Positions 13,935-21,028 of a DNA stretch of 21,028 nucleotides are shown here, in pieces. Positions within the stretch are counted from its first letter, which is position 1. Every line of letters starts with the position of its first letter. The position numbers and the translations under genes were made by a program. Below the pieces are notes generated by a model, which made no database searches, was not told where the DNA came from, and saw only the letters and a list, made by a program, of their open reading frames with translations. Source of the stretch: Bacteroidales bacterium (GTDB lineage: Bacteria; Bacteroidota; Bacteroidia; Bacteroidales; UBA932); contig JAEDLE010000034.1 in the NCBI GenBank assembly GCA_016295455.1, positions 1-21,028 on the forward strand, in the 5' to 3' direction.

Positions 13935-16900
13935 CTTTTCTTGCTCCTGTTGGTAAGAATATACATGATCGGGACTATGAACCCGTTGAGGAGGGTGCAT
14001 GACACCAGTCCGCCGAGTATCACCTTCGCCATAGGGCTCTGAATCTCATTGCCAGGCAGGTCGGAACCCAGTGCGAGCGGAAGCAGCGCCAGAGCAGAGG
14101 TCACCGCCGTCATCAGTATCGGGTTCAGACGCTCAAGCGAGCCCAGCTTTACCGCAGACACCAGATCCATACCCTTGTCCATCAATGCATTGTATTGCTC
14201 GACCAGCAACATTCCGTTCCTTGTCGCTATGCCGAAAAGGGAAATGAAGCCGATGATGGCCGGTATGCTCAGGACGCCCGAACTCAGCCACACCGCAATC
14301 ACCCCGCCTATCAGCGCCAGCGGCAGATCCAGCAGCACGGTCAGGGTCTGCTTCGCATTTCGGAACTCCCCGAAAAGCAGCATGAATATCGCCAGTATCG
14401 CGAATATGGTGACGATTGCAATGGTCCTTGAAGCCCTGGTGGCACTCTCGAACTGTCCACCATATTCGATATGGTAACCTTCAGGCAGTTCGATATTCTC
14501 TCCTATGGCATCCCGGATAGCTGCCACCGCCTTTCCGAGCTCGCCACCTTCGGCATTGCATGAAATCACCAGCTTGCGCGATACATTCTCCCTGCCTATG
14601 GCATCCGGACCGCTCACAGAACGCAATACGGCAACCTCGGAAAGAGGCACCATCAGTCCGGAAGAAGTACACAGAAGCATGTCCCCGACAGCCTCGATAC
14701 TGCTGCGGTCCTCATCCAGAGCCTTGACCGTCAGGTCGAAAGTCATTCCGTCCTCATAGACCTGAGAAACCGCCCGTCCCTCGAAAAGCACGGACACCGC
14801 CTCCGAGAACTCCGGCAGGGTCATACCGTACCTTGCCATCTTAGCCCTGTTCGGGACTATGTCCAGGATAGGCCTTTCAATCTGCTGTTCCACATTGATG
14901 TCCAGCAGCCCCGGAATATCCTCCATCAGAGACTTAATCTCATTGCCAATGCGGTACATACGGTTAAGGTCCGTGCCGAAAAGCTTTATGGCGATATTCG
15001 CCTTCGTACCGGAAAGCATGGCATCTATCCTGTGGCTCACCGGCGAACCTATCTCTATGTTCACGCCCGGCAGCACCGACAGCTTCTGTCTGACGGTCTC
15101 GGTCAGTTCAGCCTTGGTCATACCCTTGTCCAGGGTGTACGGGCACTCGAATTCCGAAGTGTTCACCCCGAAACTGTGCTCGTCCAATTCGGCCCTGCCG
15201 GTCTTGCGTCCCACAGTCCTGATCTGCGGAATCTCGCCCAGAAGCCTTTCCACCTGCCTTCCTATCCTGTCCGACTCCTCAAGAGAGATGCCCGGAAGCG
15301 AACTTATGGATATGGTAAAAGACCCCTCGTTGAACGCCGGCAGGAAACTGGTGCCCAGGTTGAAGAAAATCACCAGTGTTGCAACAAGGACAGCCCCTGT
15401 CACAGACAGCACAGCAGCCTTGTGCCTGAGGGCGGCATCCAGCGCCCTGGCATATACCTTCTTCAGCCATATGACCGTGATACTCTCCTTTTCCCGGCTT
15501 CCGCCCCTGCCCAGAAGCAGCGAACAGAGCACAGGAGTGAGCGTAAGGGCGACAAGGGTGGAGGCAAAAAGGGCTGTTATGAAGGTGATGCCCAGAGGTT
15601 TGAGCATTCTGCCCTCCATACCCGAAAGGAAGAAAAGCGGCGCGAAGCAGACCACGATGATGAGGGTTGAGTTGAGCATAGGCATACGCACTTCCCTTGA
15701 AGCCTCGTAAACCGTAGCCAGAAGGCTTTTCCGCTCGCCTTCAGGCAAGGCGGAATTCTGCCGGATGCGCCGGAATACATTCTCCACATCTACAATCGAG
15801 TCATCCACAAGCGAACCTATGGCTATCGCCAGACCTCCCAGACTCATGGTGTTGAGTGTGAAGCCCATAAGCTTCATGCTGATGATGGCGATAAGCATCG
15901 AGACAGGGATTGAGACCAGCGAAATCACCGCCGTCCTCCAGTTCATCAGGAAGATGAACAGCACCACTATCACGAAGAAAGCACCCTCCAGCAGCGACCT
16001 GCCCACATTTCCCACTGAATTCCGGATGAAATCCGACTGCCTGAATATGTCCGTGTTGATGTTTATCCCGGCAGGCAGGCTGGAACGCATCTCCTCCAGC
16101 GCATCGTCGATTTCCCGGGTAAGTCTGATGGTGTTCACGTCAGGCTGCTTGGTTACGGTCAGCAGTACAGCCTCCTTGCCGTCATTCGACGCCGCACCCA
16201 GCTTCGGAGTCCTCGCTCCCTCGCTGATTTGGGCGATGTCCGAAAGCACTATGGCCTTGCCTTTCGGGCTCAGCTTCACCGGGGCTTCGCCCAAAGTCTC
16301 CAGTTCGTCAGTTGAGAGCAGTCCGCGCAGTATGTACTCGTTGCCGTGGTCATAGATAGTCCCTCCCGTAGCGTTCACGCTCATGGAAGAAGTGGCCGCA
16401 AGAACCTCGTCAAGACTCACTTCCAACTGACGCATCTTTCTGACATTCAGGAGAATCTGATACTCCTTGATGTCGCCTCCGATGACTGAGACCTGGGCTA
16501 CTCCGCCGGTTGCCAGCAGTCTCGGCCTGATTCTCCAGTCAGCTATCGTCCTGAGTTCGGTCATCGGGACCGTGTCGGAAGTGAGACCTATCACCATAAT
16601 CTCTCCCAGAATCGAAGACTGCGGTCCCAGGGTCGGCTGACCCACACCTTCAGGCAGGTCTTCTGACAGCATTGCAAGCCTCTCGCTCACTATCTGCCGG
16701 GCCCTGTAGATGTCCGAGCCCCAGTCGAATTCGACATATACGATGGAAAAACCCGAAGCCGAACTGCTGCGTACCCTGCGCACGTCAGTGGCGCCATTGA
16801 CCGCAGTCTCGATAGGGAAGGTCACCAGCCTTTCCACCTCCTCCGGAGCCATACCCTTCGCCTCGGTCATTATGACCACGGTCGGAGCGTTCAGATCCGG

Positions 16901-17017
16901 GAATACGTCAATCTCCATATTCGCGGTCATATACAGACCTGCGGCCATTGTCATGAGCCCCAGGATCAGGACCATCACCCTGTTCGACAAGGCTGTCCTA
17001 ATAATCTTGTCCAGCAT
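13931..17017 (-). CDS. Heavy-metal RND efflux pump, CusA/CzcA family
   Basis: 1028 residues, normal for heavy-metal-efflux RND transporters. Inner-membrane proton antiporter that drives metal ions from periplasm or cytosol through the channel. It opens MLDKIIRTALSNRVMVLI (TM1), with ANMEIDVFPDLNAPTV at the first periplasmic loop, and has two RND repeats. TM4 contains LVDDSIVDVENVF with Asp405-Asp406; the E. coli CusA proton-relay Asp is also residue 405. In the TM11 region the sequence is FGIATRNGMLLVEQYN, without the CusA Glu939-type residue, so it is closer there to CzcA-like pumps. Met667 (IDAMLSG) is a possible metal-site Met. Substrate may be Cu/Ag or Zn/Co/Cd; undecided. 27 bp after the adaptor gene and overlapping the channel gene. 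Confidence 0.93.
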   Translation of the reverse strand: MLDKIIRTALSNRVMVLILGLMTMAAGLYMTANMEIDVFPDLNAPTVVIMTEAKGMAPEEVERLVTFPIETAVNGATDVRRVRSSSASGFSIVYVEFDWGSDIYRARQIVSERLAMLSEDLPEGVGQPTLGPQSSILGEIMVIGLTSDTVPMTELRTIADWRIRPRLLATGGVAQVSVIGGDIKEYQILLNVRKMRQLEVSLDEVLAATSSMSVNATGGTIYDHGNEYILRGLLSTDELETLGEAPVKLSPKGKAIVLSDIAQISEGARTPKLGAASNDGKEAVLLTVTKQPDVNTIRLTREIDDALEEMRSSLPAGININTDIFRQSDFIRNSVGNVGRSLLEGAFFVIVVLFIFLMNWRTAVISLVSIPVSMLIAIISMKLMGFTLNTMSLGGLAIAIGSLVDDSIVDVENVFRRIRQNSALPEGERKSLLATVYEASREVRMPMLNSTLIIVVCFAPLFFLSGMEGRMLKPLGITFITALFASTLVALTLTPVLCSLLLGRGGSREKESITVIWLKKVYARALDAALRHKAAVLSVTGAVLVATLVIFFNLGTSFLPAFNEGSFTISISSLPGISLEESDRIGRQVERLLGEIPQIRTVGRKTGRAELDEHSFGVNTSEFECPYTLDKGMTKAELTETVRQKLSVLPGVNIEIGSPVSHRIDAMLSGTKANIAIKLFGTDLNRMYRIGNEIKSLMEDIPGLLDINVEQQIERPILDIVPNRAKMARYGMTLPEFSEAVSVLFEGRAVSQVYEDGMTFDLTVKALDEDRSSIEAVGDMLLCTSSGLMVPLSEVAVLRSVSGPDAIGRENVSRKLVISCNAEGGELGKAVAAIRDAIGENIELPEGYHIEYGGQFESATRASRTIAIVTIFAILAIFMLLFGEFRNAKQTLTVLLDLPLALIGGVIAVWLSSGVLSIPAIIGFISLFGIATRNGMLLVEQYNALMDKGMDLVSAVKLGSLERLNPILMTAVTSALALLPLALGSDLPGNEIQSPMAKVILGGLVSCTLLNGFIVPIMYILTNRSKKR

Positions 17018-17044
17018 ATGCTTATATGGTTATATGGTCCTGTG

Positions 17045-18313
17045 TCAATGACTGTGGCTGTGTCCTGCAGGAACGGCCGATACGGATGCGAGCCTGATGT
17101 GTATGGCACCCTCGGTCACAACCTCCTCGCCTTCCTTCAGCCCCTGAAGAATCTCCACCCTGAGCCCATCGTTGCGTCCGGTCCTGACTTCCCGCTTCTC
17201 AAAGCACTCCCCGTCAAGCCTGACGAATACGCTGCTCACACCCTGCTCCTCGACTATGCTGCCCAGAGGCAGGGAAATCACCTCCCTGTCAGGGGACGAG
17301 ATCAGCCATACCTCGCTGAAGCAGCCCGAAACCAGCGAGCCTCTGTCCGGCAACTCGAAGCTGACGCTCAGGTAACCATCCTCCGCACGAAGGGCACGGC
17401 TTGAGAGTTTTCCGCCCAACTCGCTGACAGTCAATATTCTGCCGTCAGGTGTGCTGAACCTTGCATCCCTGACATACGGTAACGCGGCCGCGTGTCTTGC
17501 AGGCACGTCAGCCACAAGTGAGAGCGTGCTGCCTTTCGTGAGCACAGCGATGGTCTGGCCAGCCTCGACATATTCTCCCTCGGCAACATTCACAGACCTG
17601 AGATAACTTTTCCCGCTGATCTTCACCGGGATGCCCCGGCCCGAACGCGAGCCCGCAACCGCTTCATACTCAGTCTTCGCGTTGACATATGCAAGACGGC
17701 TCTGTTCATAATGGTTACGTTGGATTATGTTGTCCTGGACGAGAGCCGAATCCCTGAGATACTCCGCCTTTGCGGCTTCATAGCCGGCCTTGAGTTTGGT
17801 AAGCTGGTCGCCGCCCGAGATGGACGCCGATGAAATGTATGCCAGCACCTGACCGTCCGAGAGGGGAGAACCCGCGGTCAGGGATGTCGCCGCGAAATGC
17901 ACCATGCCGGCCGAAGGCGCGACGGCAGCCCTGTCATCACCCGGGGCGCCCGTAATCTCGCCTCCCACATGGATGACACTGCTGAAAGGAGCTGCCGAGA
18001 CCTTTTCGCTCTTCACTCCGAACAGCTCCTGCCTGTGTTCATCGAAGACGATTTCGGAAGAACTGCCCTTGTGCCCGTCCGCTTCCGCCATATGAGTGTC
18101 TTTCGTCTCAAGGTCGTGGACTTGGCTGCTGTGTTCTGAATGGCTGTGGTTCAGGTGGTTATGCTCCTGTGACTGCCCTTGTTCATGACTGTGGGTGTGC
18201 GCAAGGCTCTGTTCCTGACCATGGTCTTGCTCCTGGTCGTGATGGTGGTTATCGTTATGTACGTGACAGCCCGTTGCAAGGACTGCCATAATTATCAATG
18301 CTTTGAATTTCAT
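17045..18313 (-). CDS. Periplasmic adaptor lipoprotein with His-rich N-terminus (CusB/CzcB family)
   Basis: 422 residues. Signal peptide with lipobox LATGC (Cys16), so a lipoprotein anchored in the inner membrane. Residues ~17-82 hold about 17 His (NHHHD, AHTHSH, EHNHLNHSHSEH), plus a C-terminal HSHSH, a likely metal-binding or metal-delivery segment. Then the membrane-fusion-protein fold: FDEHRQELFGVKSEKV, a barrel-sandwich half (AAVAPSAGMVHF), helical hairpin (~190-240), second half (ISGKSYLRSVNVAEGEYVEAG) and a beta-barrel (~310-420). It links the RND pump to the outer-membrane channel. The ATG at 18311-18313 is chosen because it starts the lipoprotein signal; upstream ORF sequence lacks one. 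The His-rich arm favours Zn/Co/Ni/Cu substrates rather than drugs. Confidence 0.92.
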   Translation of the reverse strand: MKFKALIIMAVLATGCHVHNDNHHHDQEQDHGQEQSLAHTHSHEQGQSQEHNHLNHSHSEHSSQVHDLETKDTHMAEADGHKGSSSEIVFDEHRQELFGVKSEKVSAAPFSSVIHVGGEITGAPGDDRAAVAPSAGMVHFAATSLTAGSPLSDGQVLAYISSASISGGDQLTKLKAGYEAAKAEYLRDSALVQDNIIQRNHYEQSRLAYVNAKTEYEAVAGSRSGRGIPVKISGKSYLRSVNVAEGEYVEAGQTIAVLTKGSTLSLVADVPARHAAALPYVRDARFSTPDGRILTVSELGGKLSSRALRAEDGYLSVSFELPDRGSLVSGCFSEVWLISSPDREVISLPLGSIVEEQGVSSVFVRLDGECFEKREVRTGRNDGLRVEILQGLKEGEEVVTEGAIHIRLASVSAVPAGHSHSH

Positions 18314-18337
18314 GGAAGATTGATTGCTCTGCTTTGG

Positions 18338-18350
18338 CCCTGAAACAGGG
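18338..18350. repeat. Small hairpin in the adaptor leader
   Basis: CCCTG-AAA-CAGGG, a perfect 5-bp stem, lies 24 bp upstream of the adaptor ATG on the minus strand. It has no T-run. It may affect translation or be chance. Confidence 0.3.
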
Positions 18351-18510
18351 TCTCTGAATAACATACGGATCTTGATGTGGTCCTGTCCTTTCGATTGTCA
18401 GTAGCCGACGTTTCCGTTGTTACAGCTTTCCTGCATGAGGTCTTTCGGTGTCGCTATCGAAACCGTTCTTGGACGGTGTATCCTCGGGTAACGGCATTGC
18501 CTGTGGAGGA

Positions 18511-18543
18511 TATGCTGATTCTAATTGATTAAGAATCAGCATA
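18511..18543. repeat. 12-bp perfect inverted repeat between the HHHH protein and the adaptor
   Basis: TATGCTGATTCT (18511-18522) and AGAATCAGCATA (18532-18543) are perfect inverted copies around a 9-nt loop. It begins about 53 bp after the HHHH-protein stop. Without a T-run it is not a standard terminator. It could be an operator, an attenuating hairpin or an mRNA-processing stem separating the first gene from the pump genes. The 283-bp gap 18314-18596 holds no ORF I would call and no clear -7 box. Confidence 0.6.
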
Positions 18544-18596
18544 ATGGCGTTTACCTAACGGGGTATGTCCTGTCGCAAATGCGTGAAAGCCGGAAA

Positions 18597-18968
18597 TCAG
18601 CTGGCAGAGCAGGTAGGAGGAGCCCGCAGACCTATGAAGATGTCGCGCGTCCTTTCCGGAACCTCCTCATTCCACGGAACCGCGGCCGTAAACATGACAT
18701 CTCGCAATGGAGCGTCCAGATGGCCGTAAATCTCACTTACAGCCGCATCCGGCATCAGATTGGAACTCAGCCTGATATAGCTCTCGTGCGTGACACAGTT
18801 GAATTCATCGCAGGGCTCGCCCTCCGGGACGCTCTCCTGAGTGCCCTCCATCGTGCAGATTCGTCCCTCGTGATGATGATGTGGAAGGTACATGTCCTGG
18901 AACAGCATCATCAGAGGAATAAACAGCATCAATATGTAACGCTTGCCCTTCATCTTGGATTCAGTCAT
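18597..18968 (-). CDS. Small secreted/anchored HHHH protein (DUF6769-like) of the efflux operon
   Basis: 123 residues from the ATG at 18966-18968. A hydrophobic segment (YILMLFIPLMMLF, 11-23) acts as signal or anchor, followed by YLPHHHHEGRIC (His30-33, Cys38) and later Cys53, Cys58 and His61 (CDEFNCVTH). I recognise the pattern of small Bacteroidota proteins (DUF6769 type) often placed before RND metal pumps, but the function is not known to me. His and Cys placement suggests a periplasmic metal-binding helper. The more upstream ATG at 19037 is excluded because the -7 box at 19015-19022 lies downstream of it; the ATG at 18953 (second Met of the signal) is an alternative. First gene of the efflux operon. 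Confidence 0.7.
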   Translation of the reverse strand: MTESKMKGKRYILMLFIPLMMLFQDMYLPHHHHEGRICTMEGTQESVPEGEPCDEFNCVTHESYIRLSSNLMPDAAVSEIYGHLDAPLRDVMFTAAVPWNEEVPERTRDIFIGLRAPPTCSAS

Positions 18969-19014
18969 TTGATTGAGGGAAATCCCGCAACTGCAGGAAC
19001 CACACCTTGCGATG

Positions 19015-19022
19015 CAAAGATA
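19015..19022 (-). promoter_or_regulatory. -7 box for the metal-efflux operon
   Basis: The minus strand reads TATCTTTG, a perfect TAnnTTTG box, 46 bp upstream of the HHHH-protein ATG. A TTTG stands 14 bp further upstream, closer than the usual 19-21 bp, so the -33 element is poor, fitting activator-dependent (metal-induced) expression. The rest of 19023-19194 holds no gene or clear terminator that I can support. Confidence 0.6.
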
Positions 19023-19194
19023 GGAACATTGAGTCACAAATCCTATCCCAATTTGTTGGTATGCTCCTGCCGGAATCGGCCTTTGGCCGTTTATTGGACA
19101 ACTCCGTCACGGGCCGCGGACCTTGCCGCCGCCCGACCACGGCGCTGCGTCTACGGAAATCCTTGATCCGTGGCGATAAGTTAGAGTCTCTCCA

Positions 19195-20460
19195 TCAGAT
19201 ATTTATCGTCATCAGCTCATTGATATTGGTCAGGTAATCAGGGGTGCGGAACCCCGACTTGACCTTCCACCGGCCGGCATCATCTCCCTCCGCGGCCAAC
19301 TTCACCGCCTTCAGCCCGAAACGGTGATTCAGGCTGTCTATTGTTCGGGAAAGCTGCTCCCGCTCCTCCCTGTTGTCTATGCTGTCGAACAGTATGGGCT
19401 GCACCACCCCGTGGGACATCCTGGACAGCACCACACCGGACTTCTTGAACTGTATGCCCGGCCTGTATATGCTGTCGGCAATCTCCAGCGCGGCCCTGGT
19501 GATCTCCAGCGTATCTGCTGACGGGACAGGCAGAAACACCGTCCCGAAGTTGGCATACTGCGGAAGGTCCTCACGGAAACGGTTGCTCATCACGAAGACC
19601 GACACCGCCCCGGCGCAGGAACCCTGGGACCGCAGGGTATTCGCGCAACTGGCGGCAAAACTCGCCACTGACTCCCTCAGTTCCTCCCTGGTCGAAACCA
19701 TGGTTCCGAAACTCCGGCTCGTGCATATCCTTTCGCGCCTTGCAATCTCCTCCGTGTCGATGCAGGGATGCCCGTTGAGCTCCAGCCAGGTCTGGTATCC
19801 CGGCTTGTGGAAATGCCTCTCCACCCAGCTTCCTGTTTTGTCCGCAAACTCCAGGGGATTGTGCACGCCCAGGGCCCGAAGCTTTTCGCAGCTGCGCCTT
19901 CCCAGACCCCATACGTCATCCAACTCGAAGATTTCCAGCGCTTTGCGCCTCTTGCTCTCGCTATCGATGATGCACACCGAACGATAGCCGCTGTACTTCT
20001 TCGCGAACTTGCTCGCCACCTTTGCCAGCGTCTTGCTCGGCGCGATCCCCACACTCACCGGTATGTCCGTCCACAGCCTTATCGTCTCCACCATCTCCCT
20101 CATCCGCCCCACCAGGTCGAAGTTCCGCTCATACCCGTCCAGATACAGGAACTGCTCGTCAATCGAATATGCCTCAGTCCTCTCCACGAACTGACGCATT
20201 ATGCCCTGCACGCGTCTGGACATTGCATTGTACAGCACCAGATTTCCGGAGAATATGGCGACGTGGTTCTTCTCCACCGTCTCCTTTACCTGGAACAGCG
20301 GATCTCCGCGCCTGATACCCAGTGCCTTGGCTTCTGCGGTCAGGGCTACGATGTTGCCGTCGTTGCTGGACAGCACGCACACGGGCTTCCCCCTGAGGCC
20401 CGGGTGGAAAACCTTCTCCACCGAAGCGAAGAAAGTGTTGCAGTCTGCCAGAGCTATCAT
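19195..20460 (-). CDS. umuC: Translesion DNA polymerase V catalytic subunit (UmuC-like, Y family)
   Basis: 421 residues, the normal UmuC length. It copies past DNA lesions together with UmuD'. Y-family catalytic acids are present: Asp6 in ALADCNTFFAS, and Asp101-Glu102 in YSIDEQFLYLDG. Also YNAMSRR (finger/palm), PVSVGIAPSKTLAKVASKFAK, and the helix-hairpin-helix DVWGLGRRSCEKLRALGV. The little-finger domain follows (~240-350), then a C-terminal UmuC-type tail. The stop at 19195 is followed by no clear terminator. Six bp separate it from umuD upstream, so one operon. Intact. Confidence 0.95.
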   Translation of the reverse strand: MIALADCNTFFASVEKVFHPGLRGKPVCVLSSNDGNIVALTAEAKALGIRRGDPLFQVKETVEKNHVAIFSGNLVLYNAMSRRVQGIMRQFVERTEAYSIDEQFLYLDGYERNFDLVGRMREMVETIRLWTDIPVSVGIAPSKTLAKVASKFAKKYSGYRSVCIIDSESKRRKALEIFELDDVWGLGRRSCEKLRALGVHNPLEFADKTGSWVERHFHKPGYQTWLELNGHPCIDTEEIARRERICTSRSFGTMVSTREELRESVASFAASCANTLRSQGSCAGAVSVFVMSNRFREDLPQYANFGTVFLPVPSADTLEITRAALEIADSIYRPGIQFKKSGVVLSRMSHGVVQPILFDSIDNREEREQLSRTIDSLNHRFGLKAVKLAAEGDDAGRWKVKSGFRTPDYLTNINELMTINI

Positions 20461-20466
20461 AAGGCT

Positions 20467-21027
20467 TCAATCCCTGGCCTTGTGGATGATATAGGTCACG
20501 GTGCCCCATATGCTGAAGTCATCATCTTCCGTGACCCTGAAACGTGGATATGCCGGATTTGCAGGCACCAGCCAGCCCTCGCCGTTCTCCTCGACAAAGC
20601 GCTTCAGGGTGTACTCCCCGTTGAGTTCGCAGACCGCTATCTCCTTGGAGGATGGGTCGCGCCTGCTTTTGTCCACTATCACTATGTCCCCGCTGCACAC
20701 GCCGGCATCAATCATCGAATCCCCGTTCACCCTTATCAGATACGAAGCTTCGGGATGAGGGCACAGCAGTCTCAGTATGTCTATGTCCTGCGACTTCTCG
20801 TCGTTGTCCAGCGGCACCGGGAAGCCCGCCACCACCTTCACGTCAAAGTAGGGGAGTACGGCCGGCCTGACCCTGGTCACCGGCACCGCCACGGCCGGTG
20901 CTTCGCCCGCCATCACCATCTCCGACGCAAACCTTTCCGCCCCTCGATTTTCCTCCTTCAGGGCCCTCGCGATGCAGTCCCGTATGAACCCGGCCTTGTT
21001 CTCCTTGCGCTCCAGCTGCGTCGCCAT
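20467..21027 (-). CDS. umuD: UmuD-like S24 autoprotease subunit of polymerase V
   Basis: Up to 186 residues. RecA-stimulated self-cleavage turns UmuD into UmuD', which joins UmuC. Visible: cleavage site Ala67-Gly68 in VVAGFPVPLD, Ser104 nucleophile in NGDSMIDAG, and Lys142 in EYTLKRF, the usual Ser-Lys dyad. Typical UmuD has about 24 residues before the cleavage site; here 66 precede it. Either the protein has an N-terminal extension, or translation starts at the ATG at 20919 or 20913 (residues 37 or 39), giving about 150 residues. The extension reads KAGFIRDCIARALKEE, plausibly helical and with neighbour-like codon use. The ATG at 21025-21027 is one base from the window edge, so the true start could also lie beyond it; a LexA/SOS box, if any, is not in view. 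Confidence 0.9.
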   Translation of the reverse strand: MATQLERKENKAGFIRDCIARALKEENRGAERFASEMVMAGEAPAVAVPVTRVRPAVLPYFDVKVVAGFPVPLDNDEKSQDIDILRLLCPHPEASYLIRVNGDSMIDAGVCSGDIVIVDKSRRDPSSKEIAVCELNGEYTLKRFVEENGEGWLVPANPAYPRFRVTEDDDFSIWGTVTYIIHKARD

Positions 21028-21028
21028 A

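Noticed and set aside
18525..19166. A 213-codon plus-strand ORF
   Set aside because: It lies antisense to the HHHH-protein gene and its promoter, has a low-complexity Arg/Ser-rich product without a domain, and contains the palindrome at 18511-18543 at its start. The minus-strand gene has a signal segment and a promoter.
19140..19175. Possible terminator after umuC (ACGGA/TCCGT)
   Set aside because: Five-bp arms with a 9-nt loop and no T-run; not distinguishable from chance.

Overview
This looks like a chromosomal segment from a G+C-rich member of the Bacteroidales (Bacteroidota). The evidence is a one-protein hybrid two-component regulator beside a polysaccharide-degrading enzyme, several TAnnTTTG-type -7 promoter boxes, a Bacteroidota-style methylglyoxal synthase, and a small HHHH secreted protein upstream of a metal efflux operon. 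I cannot fix the genus. No rRNA, tRNA, CRISPR array, insertion sequence or phage gene is visible.

Layout. (1) 1-5134: the 5' end of a secreted GH127/DUF1680-type glycosidase (minus strand, running off the left edge) is divergent from a 1335-residue hybrid two-component sensor/regulator. The 231-bp gap holds -7 boxes on both strands, an inverted repeat and a 30-bp-spaced direct repeat, which looks like a carbohydrate-sensing module. (2) 5112-5790: methylglyoxal synthase (minus) with a strong terminator shared with the end of the sensor gene. Upstream of it lies an AT-rich intergenic patch with a 22-bp-arm hairpin and a 20-bp repeat of its core. (3) 5784-11552: a divergent LuxR-type regulator, then a tight five-gene operon that I read as an Hdr-like electron-transfer complex: HdrC, HdrB, short HdrA, second HdrC, and a membrane cytochrome-b/ferredoxin/HdrD fusion. 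Gene order resembles the sulfur-oxidation sHdr locus, but the last subunit is replaced by a membrane (DsrM/HdrE-like plus DsrK/HdrD-like) fusion. The regulator has Glu at the expected phospho-Asp position and a CxC...CxxC cysteine set. This is the most interesting part of the window. (4) 11662-12747: a secreted choloylglycine-hydrolase-family enzyme. (5) 12744-19022 (minus): a metal-efflux operon in transcription order HHHH secreted protein, His-rich periplasmic adaptor, RND pump, outer-membrane channel. (6) 19195-21027 (minus): umuC and umuD, the SOS translesion polymerase pair.

How the parts work together. The Hdr-like proteins would pass electrons between a soluble dithiol/disulfide or flavin partner and the menaquinone pool, probably under the neighbouring regulator. 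The efflux genes form a complete tripartite pump plus a periplasmic metal-handling helper. The glycosidase and hybrid sensor form a polysaccharide-use unit continuing to the left. All function calls come from reading motifs by eye; no database search was run.
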